64,000 nucleotides of DNA from Amaricoccus sp003258405 (GTDB lineage Bacteria; Pseudomonadota; Alphaproteobacteria; Rhodobacterales; Rhodobacteraceae): NCBI RefSeq assembly GCF_043226085.1, contig NZ_CP171227.1:1-64000 (forward strand), written 5' to 3'. The notes under the pieces are model-generated. The model made no database searches and was not told the origin of the DNA. It saw only the letters and a list, made by a program, of their open reading frames with translations. Positions 36,827 to 45,323 of this stretch are shown here, piece by piece (within the stretch, counting starts at the first letter, position 1; each line of letters starts with the position of its first letter). The position numbers and the translations under genes were made by a program.

Positions 36827-37365
36827 CTGCGCCCGCCGACAGCGCCCGCCCGGAACGGCTCATACATATCATACAGGGCGATTATGCCGTTGCCCGGGAC
36901 GATTCCTCGGTGATGACCGCGATCCTCGGTTCCTGCGTTGCCGCCTGCCTGCGCGATCCCATCGCCGGGGTGGGAGGCATGAACCACTTTCTCCTGCCCG
37001 AAGCCCGCGCCAGTTCCTCCGATCAGGTACTCTACGGCGCCCAGTCGATGGAGTTGCTCATCAATGCGCTGCTCAAGGCCGGCGCCCGCAAGGAGCGGCT
37101 CGAGGCAAAGATCTTCGGCGGCGCCCGGATGATCGCAGGCCTCTCGGACATCGGGCAGAGCAATGGCGAATTCGCCCGCCGTTTCCTGCGCGACGAGGGT
37201 ATACCCTGCCTGGCCGAAAGCATCGGCGGCACCAAGGCCCGCCGCATCCGCTTCTGGCCCGCCTCCGGACGCGCAAAGCAGATGCTGCTTGGAAGCGTTC
37301 GCACGGTGGAGCCGGCCCCGCCCCCGCCGCAGCCTGCGATCGGCAACGACGTCGAACTCTTCTAG
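36823..37365 (+). CDS. cheD: Chemoreceptor glutamine deamidase CheD
   Basis: A 180-residue enzyme that deamidates receptor glutamines and can act with CheC-type phosphatases. The nucleophilic Cys is in AILGSCVAACLRDP and the catalytic His in GGMNHFLLPEA. The conserved KIFGGARMI and GIPCLAESIGGTKARRIRFW are also present. It has a Pro-rich tail. The start overlaps the end of cheB by four bases. No cheC is seen in the window. Confidence 0.93.
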   Translation: MTAPADSARPERLIHIIQGDYAVARDDSSVMTAILGSCVAACLRDPIAGVGGMNHFLLPEARASSSDQVLYGAQSMELLINALLKAGARKERLEAKIFGGARMIAGLSDIGQSNGEFARRFLRDEGIPCLAESIGGTKARRIRFWPASGRAKQMLLGSVRTVEPAPPPPQPAIGNDVELF

Positions 37366-37572
37366 AAACTGCCTCGGGGGTCGTCCGCATGTGCGTCACC
37401 CGCATGCAATGTGCGGGTTGGCGCGCATCTTCGGCCATTGTCTCCCCCCATAACTTGACAGGAGAAGTCGCCATTCTATGGTCCTTTTCCGAGGGTGGGG
37501 CTGTACAGTAACGAGTATTACGCGGTCTCCGGATCAGGAACGGGCATATGCCCTCTTCATGAAGGTACCGCG

Positions 37573-38502
37573 ATGCAAAGGCCTCCGATTCTCGTAACCG
37601 GATCCCATCGCTCAGGGTCGACCTGGGTGGGCAACATCCTCGCACTCGCGCCGAGGGCCGGCTACGTACACGAGCCGTTCAACCGCCATTGCATGCCCGG
37701 TATCTGCCGGGCCGGGTTTCCCCACTGGTTCCAGTATGTGCATGAGGGCGATCCCGAGAGTTCGCATTACCGGGCCTGCCTGCAGGATACCCTGTCCTGG
37801 CGCTACAGCCCGCGAGCGCAGCTGCGCAATCTGCAAGGGGTCTGGGACACCGCGCGCATGCTGCGGGACATGGGCCATTTCCGCCTCCGCCGCCTGCTGA
37901 AAGAACGCGTGATCATGAAGGATCCGATCGCCTTCTTTTCCAGCGAATGGCTGGCCCGCAGCTTCGGGATGGATGTGGTGATGGTCATCCGGCACCCGGC
38001 GGCCTTCGTGGCCAGCATCAAGGCGGCAAAATGGGTCCTCCACTACCGGACCTTCCTGGAGCAGCCGGCCCTGATGGAGGATCTTCTCGCCGACTTCCGG
38101 GAGGAGATCGAGGCCATGGCCGGCCAGGAGGACGATACCCTGCAGTCCGCCATCCTGCTCTGGCGCATCATCCACCAGCAGATCAGCGAGTGGCAGACGG
38201 CCCATCCGGACTGGATCTTCCTGCGCCACGAGGATCTCTCGCGCGATCCGGAAGCCGAATTCCGCGCCCTCTATGACCGGCTCGGCCTCGAATTCACGGA
38301 AAAAGTCCGCCGCGACATGCAGCAGTACACAGGCCAGCAGCGCAGCAAGGGGCCCCAGCTCTACAATCGCGCCCGGATCATCCGGGACAGCCGGAGCAAT
38401 ATCCTGCGTTGGAAGGAACGGCTCAGCCCGGAGGAGATAGCCACCATCCGGCAGGCAGTGGAACCGATTTCCTCACGTTTCTACACCGACGCCGACTGGT
38501 AG
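37573..38502 (+). CDS. Sulfotransferase family protein
   Basis: A 309-residue PAPS-dependent sulfotransferase from the ATG at 37573, with GAAGGT eight bases upstream. The 5'-phosphosulfate loop is ILVTGSHRSGSTWVGNIL at the N-terminus, and the 3'-phosphate motif is VIRHPAAFVASIKAAK in the middle. IFLRHEDLSRDPEAEFRALY is typical of the carbohydrate sulfotransferase group. The likely substrate is a surface polysaccharide, since further sulfotransferase-like genes lie at 43199, 44327 and 57986. It sits oddly between cheD and fliM on the same strand, after a 207-base gap. Confidence 0.87.
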   Translation: MQRPPILVTGSHRSGSTWVGNILALAPRAGYVHEPFNRHCMPGICRAGFPHWFQYVHEGDPESSHYRACLQDTLSWRYSPRAQLRNLQGVWDTARMLRDMGHFRLRRLLKERVIMKDPIAFFSSEWLARSFGMDVVMVIRHPAAFVASIKAAKWVLHYRTFLEQPALMEDLLADFREEIEAMAGQEDDTLQSAILLWRIIHQQISEWQTAHPDWIFLRHEDLSRDPEAEFRALYDRLGLEFTEKVRRDMQQYTGQQRSKGPQLYNRARIIRDSRSNILRWKERLSPEEIATIRQAVEPISSRFYTDADW

Positions 38503-38599
38503 GGCAGCCCACCGGCGGTCCCGGTCCGGGGCGCTTCACGCTTTGGAAACCATTCCCGCAAAGACTCCCCGCTTCAGGACCGGGCGAGAGAGGCCTCTG

Positions 38600-39553
38600 A
38601 TGCCGACTGCGGAAAATCTGATCGAGCGCAAGCTGCAACGGGGCGGTGTCGCCCGTTCCCCGCTGCCCGAGCCCGATTTCATTGGCGAGACCTTCGCGCG
38701 CCATCTCGAGGAAGGCTTCCGGCTGCTCGTCAAGACGATGGTCAGCGCCATGGTGCTCGAATGCAAGATCATCAAGCTTGCCGACGCGCTTCAGGACATT
38801 TCCGTCCCCACCATGCTTGGTCTCGTCGAGGTCGAGGACAGCAAGGCCCAGGGGTTGCTTGCCATCGACACCGATCTCACCTTTCACCTCATCGACCTGA
38901 TGCTCGGCGGCGACCATGCCGCGGCCCCCATTCCGATCACCCGCTCCTTCACCAGCATCGACATGGCACTCTGCCGGCTGCCGCTCGAGACGATGAGCAC
39001 CGCCTTCATGGCCGCCGTCGCTTCCTGCTTTGGCCGTCCGGTCACCAAGCAGCTTGCCATCACCGCGCAGCGCCAGGACATCACCCAGGTGCGGATTGCA
39101 CCGGATTATGTCGACGTGCTGGTCTACAATCTCGCCCTCGACATCGGCGAGGCCGCGCGGGCAGGCAACCTGCGCCTCGTCCTGCCGCTCGCGGCCCTCG
39201 ATGCGATCCGGGCCGCGGTCCAGGACGAAGTGGTAGACGCCTCCGCCGATCAGCCCCATGACCTCTGGCGGGTCCAGATGCGCCGCGCTGCCGCGACAGC
39301 CCCAGTGGTGATCGATGCCGTCCTGCACCGCCAGAAGCTGACGATCGCAGCCCTCGAGGCGCTGCGGCCCGGTGATCTTCTCGAGATCCCCGCTGCCGCG
39401 CCCGACGAGATCCAGCTCATGGTAGCACAGCCCAATGGCCGCACCGCCCAGATCGCGGCCGGAAAGCTCGGCGTCTTCCAGGGCACCAAGGTCATCAAGC
39501 TCGACGAAGCCGTGGATCGCCGGGTCCGCGATCAGCTCCAGCACGTTCTCTGA
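38600..39553 (+). CDS. fliM: Flagellar motor switch protein FliM
   Basis: A 317-residue switch protein from the ATG at 38600, which has GAGAGAGG upstream. The middle CheC-like domain contains ARHLEEGFRLLVKTMVSAMV and GLLAIDTDLTFHLIDLMLGG. The C-terminal SpoA domain starts around residue 235 and ends with AQIAAGKLGVFQGTKVIKL. The usual N-terminal CheY-P binding peptide (LSQxEIDALL) is not visible; the protein begins MPTAENLIERKLQRGG. It may be a special FliM, or bind CheY differently. No other flagellar gene is in the window. It closes the plus-strand chemotaxis block, convergent with a glycosyltransferase. Confidence 0.85.
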   Translation: MPTAENLIERKLQRGGVARSPLPEPDFIGETFARHLEEGFRLLVKTMVSAMVLECKIIKLADALQDISVPTMLGLVEVEDSKAQGLLAIDTDLTFHLIDLMLGGDHAAAPIPITRSFTSIDMALCRLPLETMSTAFMAAVASCFGRPVTKQLAITAQRQDITQVRIAPDYVDVLVYNLALDIGEAARAGNLRLVLPLAALDAIRAAVQDEVVDASADQPHDLWRVQMRRAAATAPVVIDAVLHRQKLTIAALEALRPGDLLEIPAAAPDEIQLMVAQPNGRTAQIAAGKLGVFQGTKVIKLDEAVDRRVRDQLQHVL

Positions 39554-39568
39554 ATCGGGATCCGGGGC

Positions 39569-40438
39569 CTATCGTCGCTCCGCCGTTCCCCCCGCGAGCA
39601 ACCGGACGGTTTCGGCGAGCTCCACCCCCCAGAGCCGGAAGCGGATCGCGCTGGCAATCACCCGGTAGCGGAGCGGGCGCGGGCTCGCGAGAAACCGCAC
39701 CGTATCGCGCATGGGCGGCACAAGGCTGCGGCAGGTCCAGAGCACGCGGCGGCGGCGGGAACCGGCGCGGATCTGCCCGCCCTTGATGCGGCGGGCCTTG
39801 GTCGCAAGCGCCTCCCAGTCCGTGCGGCAGGGATGGCGCACCGGGGCCTCGGGGATCAGCACGAGCCCGTGGCCGCGCGCCCCCGCCCGGCGGCAGAATT
39901 CGGCATCGCCCCCGGAGCGGCGGGCGGCATCGAAACCTCCAAGCCCGCGGAAGATATCCGCCGGCACTGCGAGATTGGCGGTGGTGGCATAGCCATGCGA
40001 GACATAGACCGCCTGGGGAATGCCGCGCAGGAGATCGTAGATCGCAAAGGCATTGGGGTCGGCCGGCGCCTCCATCTCCACGGGCCCGGCGCGCAAGCCG
40101 TCGGGTGCGCCTCCGGTCAGGGCCGTGAGCCAGCCCGAAACCGGGCGGCAATCGGCATCGGTGAAGACGAGCCAGCGGCCCCTGGCCTCCCCGGCCCCTG
40201 CATTGCGCGCGGCATAGGAGCCCGGCCCCATGCAGGGCAGGATGCGGGCATTCGGCGGCAGGGCGAGGGGCGGGGGCGGAGCGGGGGCGTCATTGTTCAC
40301 GATCAGGATCTCGAAGCGCGTGGTCTCGAGAGTCTGGGCTGCGAGCGCCTCGAGCAGGGCAGGGACAAGATCCCAGTGTCGGTGAACCGGCACGATGACG
40401 GAGATGTCCGGCGGCCCGGCCTCGGCGGGGGGGGTCAT
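39569..40438 (-). CDS. Glycosyltransferase family 2
   Basis: A 289-residue GT-A enzyme whose ATG overlaps the stop of the upstream 831-residue transferase as ATGA, so translation is coupled. Motifs are DISVIVPVHRHWDLVPALLE, ILIVNNDAPAPPPPL, GPGSYAARNAGAGEARGRW and the DxD motif VFTDADCRPVSGWL. GGDAEFCRRAGARGHG is on the acceptor side. The final 60 residues are basic and hydrophobic and may associate with the membrane. Sugar specificity is unknown. Confidence 0.88.
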   Translation of the reverse strand: MTPPAEAGPPDISVIVPVHRHWDLVPALLEALAAQTLETTRFEILIVNNDAPAPPPPLALPPNARILPCMGPGSYAARNAGAGEARGRWLVFTDADCRPVSGWLTALTGGAPDGLRAGPVEMEAPADPNAFAIYDLLRGIPQAVYVSHGYATTANLAVPADIFRGLGGFDAARRSGGDAEFCRRAGARGHGLVLIPEAPVRHPCRTDWEALATKARRIKGGQIRAGSRRRRVLWTCRSLVPPMRDTVRFLASPRPLRYRVIASAIRFRLWGVELAETVRLLAGGTAERR

Positions 40439-42930
40439 GCCATGGCCCGCCGTTCAAGCCGGCCGGGAAAGGCCGCATAGGCGCAGTTCTCCGTGACGAA
40501 GGCGCGCCCGGCGGCAACGCGGGCCTCCCAAGCGGCCCGGTCGGCCCAGAGCGCCTCGACGAGCGGCCAGACACCTTCGGGCGGCGCATAGAGAGCCGCA
40601 GACCCGAAGGTCGGTTCGAATTCGGGCGGCAGGATCACCGGCACGCCCACCGCCATCGCCTCCATCGGCGCCCGGCCGAACTCCTCGAAATAATCCGCGT
40701 CGGGATAGTGCAGGAAGATGTCGAGCCCGGCGAGGAAGAGCCGCACGTCGCGTCCGTCGAAGGGGTGGACGCGCCAGTTGCCGGGCCAGCGGGGCAGGCG
40801 CGCCCGCGCGAAATGCGCGCCGCCCAGAAACTGCGTCTCGCAGGGCCTGTCGGCGCAATAGGCGGCCCGAAGCGCGGCGGGATCACGCGGCCATTTGAGC
40901 GGATGATCGCGTCCGTGCCGGCCGAGCACCGGACGGCGGCGCTCGGCCCCTCGCCAGTGCGGCGCGCTCGCGCACCAGATCCCGGTGTCGATCAGCGGCA
41001 TCCAGGTCTCGGGCAGGGGGATGGGATAGCGCGGATCCGCCGCCATGGCCGCCCGCACCCGGCCCGAGATCGGTGCCCAGCGGCCCTCCGACCCGAAGGC
41101 CTCGGCGAGATGGCCGCGGACCCGGGGAAGGTCATAGGCGATGTCGCGCCCCTCACGGTCGCGCTCCGCCATCTGGTTCACCACCACGGTGAGATGGTCG
41201 TGGCCGGTCTCCGGGATGCGGTCCATCAGCTCGGCCAGGACCGGCGGATAGGTGACGATCACATGGGCCGCGCGCAGGGTCTCGCCCGGCGCCACGATCC
41301 GCACCCCTCGGGCGCGCGCAAACCGTCGCACATCCGGGTTGAGCTTCCGGGTGACGTCCTGGTCGTAGCGGCGGTATTGCAGGAGGCCTGCCGAAAGCCC
41401 CGCGGAGCGGGCCGCTCCGATCATTGCGAGCGCCGATTTCTGCGTGCCGCCGAGGAAGTTGAAATCACCGATGAAAAGTGCGTCGAGCGGCGCGCCGGCG
41501 CCACGCTCCGGGCGCAGCATCGGAGGGGCGGGAAAGAAGGGCGGGGTTTCGTGAAAGCCCTCGCGGCGGATGGTGCGCGGCTCGAGACCGCTCTGCCAGA
41601 ACTCCGCCGCCTCGCGGTATTCCCGCCGGAGCCCGTGATAGATCGAGAGCACATGGGTCGCGCCCGTGCGGGTGAGCGAGGAGGGAATGAGCCGGCCGAA
41701 GGAGAGCGGACAGTCCTTCAGCACCATCCGCCGCCGGAACGCCTCGCGCGGCCGGCCCGCGAGATGCTCGAAGCGCCAGATGAGCTCCTTGTCGGCGCCG
41801 ATCCGGGCGGCATCCCAGCCGCCAAAGCGCTCGAAGAGCTCGCGGCGGAAGAGGGCCGAGCTGTCGTTGAAGCCCATCAGGTCGGGATAGACCCGTGCCG
41901 GGCCGAGAAAGGCGAGATCCGGCGTGGTCCGCACCCAGGCAGAGAAGGTGGAGGGGGCACGGCTCCTGAGCAGGGCGCGGAGCTGGCGGGCGATCTTCTC
42001 GGGATGCGACCAGTCATCGGAATCGTGAACGGTAATGAACGCCCCCGTCGCCTCGCCGAGCGCGCGGTTGCGTGCGGCATAGCCACCGCGGTTTTCCGGC
42101 TGGCGGATCAGGCGGATACGCGGATCCTGCCGGGCGAGATCCGCGGCCACGTCGGGCGTGGCATCCGTCGAGGCATCATCCACCACGAGGATCTCGAGAT
42201 CGCCATGGGTCTGGTCCATGAGCCCCCGGAGTGCCGTTCCGAGCGTTGCCTCGGCATTGAAGACCGGCAGGATCACCGTAACCCGCGGCCCCGACCCCGT
42301 GCGGGGGCCAGGCGCCACACCCTGGATATTATCAAGGGAAAGCAAATGGTTGCGGTCTCTCCAGGTGATCTCCTGAAGCCCGGAGCGGCGGAAGAGGGCG
42401 TTGATGTGGCCGAGCGTCTCGGTATCGGATCCGGGACCCGGGGGGGCGCCGGCGGCGGGGCGCCAGCTGCCGGCGAGGAGGAGCGAGAGCGACGGATCGG
42501 GCGCCGCACCGCCAAGGCCCGCGGCAATGCGGGCCCGGGCCTCGGCGCCGCGGCCGAGCCGGGAGAGATAGAGCGCCTCGAGCGCAAACTGCCGGCGGTC
42601 GGCGGCGGCGGGCGGGTGAAGCTCGCGCATGGCGACGCTCCAGCGCAGCGCCGCCTCGAAATCGCCGTGCGCCGCATGCCAGCGCGAAAGAATCCAAGCC
42701 GCATCAGAGGCTTGCACGGGAGGTGCAGCAACCGTCAGCGCCTCGAGATCGCGCAGGGCCGTGCGGGAAAAACCGCCCCAGAGCCGGTCCTCGAGCCCCG
42801 CGGCCGTAGCCGGACCCGCCCGGAGTGCGGCCGCGCGGGCCCGCGCCCAGGCCTCGAGGCGCAGCGGCACGAGCCGCCGGAGCGGCGCGGGCAGGGCGGC
42901 ATGGAGGGCACGGAGACGGGCAGGGGTCAT
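40435..42930 (-). CDS. Large multidomain glycosyltransferase (GT2 plus C-terminal GT4-like domain)
   Basis: An 831-residue protein, taking the ATG at 42930 (MTPARLRALHAAL); the frame stays open about 70 codons further without recognisable sequence. The N-terminal 190 residues are helical and Ala/Arg-rich, possibly TPR-like. A GT2 domain follows, with RVTVILPVFNAEATLGTAL, EILVVDDASTDATPDV, ENRGGYAARNRALGEATGAF and FITVHDSDDWSHPEKIARQL. The C-terminal third has a GT4/GT-B look, with IFLHYPDADYFEEFGRAPME and EAMAVGVPVILPPEF. Two sugar-transfer activities in one chain are plausible. It overlaps the next glycosyltransferase by four bases. Confidence 0.85.
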   Translation of the reverse strand: MTPARLRALHAALPAPLRRLVPLRLEAWARARAAALRAGPATAAGLEDRLWGGFSRTALRDLEALTVAAPPVQASDAAWILSRWHAAHGDFEAALRWSVAMRELHPPAAADRRQFALEALYLSRLGRGAEARARIAAGLGGAAPDPSLSLLLAGSWRPAAGAPPGPGSDTETLGHINALFRRSGLQEITWRDRNHLLSLDNIQGVAPGPRTGSGPRVTVILPVFNAEATLGTALRGLMDQTHGDLEILVVDDASTDATPDVAADLARQDPRIRLIRQPENRGGYAARNRALGEATGAFITVHDSDDWSHPEKIARQLRALLRSRAPSTFSAWVRTTPDLAFLGPARVYPDLMGFNDSSALFRRELFERFGGWDAARIGADKELIWRFEHLAGRPREAFRRRMVLKDCPLSFGRLIPSSLTRTGATHVLSIYHGLRREYREAAEFWQSGLEPRTIRREGFHETPPFFPAPPMLRPERGAGAPLDALFIGDFNFLGGTQKSALAMIGAARSAGLSAGLLQYRRYDQDVTRKLNPDVRRFARARGVRIVAPGETLRAAHVIVTYPPVLAELMDRIPETGHDHLTVVVNQMAERDREGRDIAYDLPRVRGHLAEAFGSEGRWAPISGRVRAAMAADPRYPIPLPETWMPLIDTGIWCASAPHWRGAERRRPVLGRHGRDHPLKWPRDPAALRAAYCADRPCETQFLGGAHFARARLPRWPGNWRVHPFDGRDVRLFLAGLDIFLHYPDADYFEEFGRAPMEAMAVGVPVILPPEFEPTFGSAALYAPPEGVWPLVEALWADRAAWEARVAAGRAFVTENCAYAAFPGRLERRAMA

Positions 42931-42957
42931 GAGGGGCCAGGCCCCCCGAACATCGGC

Positions 42958-42990
42958 ATGCACACCCCATGCACATCCCATGCACGACCC
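42958..42990. repeat. Three tandem 11-bp repeats
   Basis: ATGCACACCCC, ATGCACATCCC and ATGCACGACCC lie head to tail at 42958-42990, with a further ATGCAGG just beyond. They lie upstream of the 831-residue glycosyltransferase gene and may be a binding array in its leader. A GGGGGG-TCTG-CCCCCC hairpin is close by at 43071-43086. Confidence 0.5.
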
Positions 42991-43198
42991 GTATGCAGGA
43001 TTCCGGGCCGGGCCGCTCCGGCGCGGGCGCCATGCCGCAGCCCCCGGCCGCACAGATGCACGGGGAAAGAGGGGGGTCTGCCCCCCCTTGCCTGGCTCAT
43101 CCCGTTTCGCGTTCCGTCCATATCCTGCTCCGCCTTCCGTCATCGCCGGGCGCTCCCTGTCCGGCCGAAGCAGGCCGGACGCGGAGCCGGCCCGTCGC

Positions 43199-44275
43199 TC
43201 AGCCGGCGGCGTTCGGCATGGCGACCTTGTCGAAGGTCATCTTGCTCTCGCCCGCCGCCTGCACCGCCAAGCGATGCATCACGGTCATCATCAGCCGGTC
43301 GCGAAGATCGGGGTCGAAGTCACAGATGTCGGAGATCGACCGGGGCGGCTCCGGGGGCGTGAGCCCGCCATCCACGCTGTCGTAGTCGATGCCCTCGAAC
43401 CGCACCCCGTGGCGATCCCGCAGCCAGAGGAGATCGACCGAGGACCGCGTGAGGTATTCCCGCAGGGACTCGTGCGCCACGGGTTTGGTGAACCCGCCGA
43501 TCCGCCCCTCCGCATCGCCGATCAGCTTCAGGAGCTTGCGGGTATCGGGCGTGAAGATCCCTTCCTTCTGCTCGTGGGCGTAAAGCCGGTACTTGTGCAG
43601 GATGTCCATGCCTTCGGCACTGATGGACTGGTTCGTGTCGCGGATCTGGCGGGCGCGCAGGACAGTGTCGAGATCCGGCGAGATCCGGTGCAGGAAGTCC
43701 CGCGTGATGTCAGCCCCATGCAGCTGTTCGCGCGCATAGGCCACCACACGAACGTCATCGGTGAGACCTTCCCAGGCTTCCAGCGGCGCACGATAGACCT
43801 GCGGGACCGGATTTGCGATCTTGTGCGCGGCCTTGAGCACCTGCTGGACCTGGGACATGTAGAACTGGGCGGGGCTGCGCGCATAGGCAATGACGGTGAA
43901 CTCGTCCGCGAAGGCCGAGAGCTCCTTGCGCAGAGCCGCGATCTTCTTCGGTCCCAGCTTCCGGAACAGCATCTCGCCCGACAGGATGAGCGTATGGGCC
44001 CCCGAGCTGCGCGCCCTCTCGCCGATCCCGGCCATGAAGCCGTTGAAATCCCGCCGCAGCCGACGGGCATCCTTCTTGTAGATCTGCCGGAACAGCCGCG
44101 GCAGCCGCTCCGGCTCCAGAAAGCCGCAGACGAGCATGTTGTGGTTCTTCGGCAGGCCATCGCCCACGGGATAGCAGAAGCCGCGGGCGCGGAGCGCGGG
44201 AGCGATGGCCCCCAGGGTCTGCTGCAGCGCCGTGGATCCTGCCTTGGGCATTCCGATGTGGAGAATGACTTTCAT
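43199..44275 (-). CDS. Sulfotransferase-like protein
   Basis: A 358-residue protein with the PAPS-binding P-loop-like start VILHIGMPKAGSTALQQTL. It has LILSGEMLFRKLGPKKIAAL and a central VIAYARSPAQFYMSQVQQVL, which matches the 3'-phosphate binding motif (RxPxxxxxS). The rest is poorly conserved in my memory. The C-terminus is Asp/Arg-rich. It is probably a carbohydrate sulfotransferase for the surface polysaccharide. It follows another sulfotransferase-like gene by 51 bases on the same strand. Confidence 0.78.
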   Translation of the reverse strand: MKVILHIGMPKAGSTALQQTLGAIAPALRARGFCYPVGDGLPKNHNMLVCGFLEPERLPRLFRQIYKKDARRLRRDFNGFMAGIGERARSSGAHTLILSGEMLFRKLGPKKIAALRKELSAFADEFTVIAYARSPAQFYMSQVQQVLKAAHKIANPVPQVYRAPLEAWEGLTDDVRVVAYAREQLHGADITRDFLHRISPDLDTVLRARQIRDTNQSISAEGMDILHKYRLYAHEQKEGIFTPDTRKLLKLIGDAEGRIGGFTKPVAHESLREYLTRSSVDLLWLRDRHGVRFEGIDYDSVDGGLTPPEPPRSISDICDFDPDLRDRLMMTVMHRLAVQAAGESKMTFDKVAMPNAAG

Positions 44276-44326
44276 GGGGAGAGGGCCTTCCCGGTTGTTG
44301 CGCCGAAATCCTGCGGGAGCCTGCGC

Positions 44327-45202
44327 TCAGGACTCCTCGGCGGCAAGTTCGGCCGAGGGCTTCTGGAACAGGACGCTGCCGATGGCGAGGGCCGCATGCG
44401 TCTCGAGCGTGCTGACGAGAAAACCCGGCCCGGTCTCCACGAAGGCCGCGATCCGGCTCTCGTCGCCGCTCCGCATCGCCTCGTAGAGATCGAGCGCAAC
44501 CGTCTCTATGTAGTTCTCGCCGGAGATCTCCGCACGGTTCTTCCAGAGGGCCGGATCCACGAAGTCGAGGATCTTCTCCTTCTCCTGGTCGCTGATCTCC
44601 GTCCCGGTCTGGAAGAAGGTCTTCAGCCGCAGACCGGTACCGACCGGGTCCGACATCAGGTCGGGATACTCGACGATGATCCGCTCGAGATCCTTGCTGG
44701 CCTCGAGGGCTGCAAGCGTGTGGGTAATCCACATCAGGCAAGAGCCGGTGCGGTTGCGCCCGTCGCGCTTCTCGAGCGAGCTTGCCACCTCGAGCGGGTT
44801 GCGGACGCAGAGCACGACCTTCGTCTGGAACTTGTTCTTGCCGAGTTCCCGCAGCCAGAGCGGCGCAGTGAGGCAGAAGCGCGGATCCTTCAGGCCGAAG
44901 GGCTTCTTCTTCGACAGGCGCCGGATCACGTTCGCCATCCGGAGAGCGGCATGCTTTGCGGCCAGGTTGTTCTTCCATCCCTTCGGCAGGGTCGAGGCAT
45001 TGCGCCGGCCGTGGCGCAGGTGGGCGAGAAGCTCCTCGTTGATGCTGACGCAGCGGCTGTCCTCGAAATAGCCTTTCGGATTGGCCTTGCGCGGTCCGAT
45101 GAGCTGATCGCCGAGATGCAGGCCGACGATCTGCGATACCGCCGCAATCGCGGAGGTGCCGCTACGGTCCATGCCGATGATCAGTACCGCACAGTTTTTC
45201 AT
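44327..45202 (-). CDS. Sulfotransferase-like protein
   Basis: A 291-residue protein from the ATG at 45202, with AGGAG about 13 bases upstream; a TTG at 45235 is less likely. The N-terminal loop CAVLIIGMDRSGTSAIAAV is the phosphosulfate-binding motif. GLKDPRFCLTAPLWLRELG and VVLCVRNPLEVASSLEKRD (3'-phosphate motif) follow. These are typical of the sulfotransferase family found beside glycosyltransferases. The C-terminal helical part is long. The acceptor sugar is unknown. Confidence 0.8.
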   Translation of the reverse strand: MKNCAVLIIGMDRSGTSAIAAVSQIVGLHLGDQLIGPRKANPKGYFEDSRCVSINEELLAHLRHGRRNASTLPKGWKNNLAAKHAALRMANVIRRLSKKKPFGLKDPRFCLTAPLWLRELGKNKFQTKVVLCVRNPLEVASSLEKRDGRNRTGSCLMWITHTLAALEASKDLERIIVEYPDLMSDPVGTGLRLKTFFQTGTEISDQEKEKILDFVDPALWKNRAEISGENYIETVALDLYEAMRSGDESRIAAFVETGPGFLVSTLETHAALAIGSVLFQKPSAELAAEES

Positions 45203-45323
45203 GTCGTGTCGTATCTCCTGTCTCTGATCCCGCAACCGGCCGTTTCCGGGAGAGCGGAAGGCGGTGTTTCATCTTCCCTGCAGCGGCAGGTACGCCGCGC
45301 GGTCTGCCGGATGGCCGGCCGGC

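Noticed and set aside
42958..42990. CRISPR array or replication iterons at the 11-bp repeats
   Set aside because: Units are too short and contiguous for CRISPR, no cas genes are present, and the repA-linked iterons are elsewhere.
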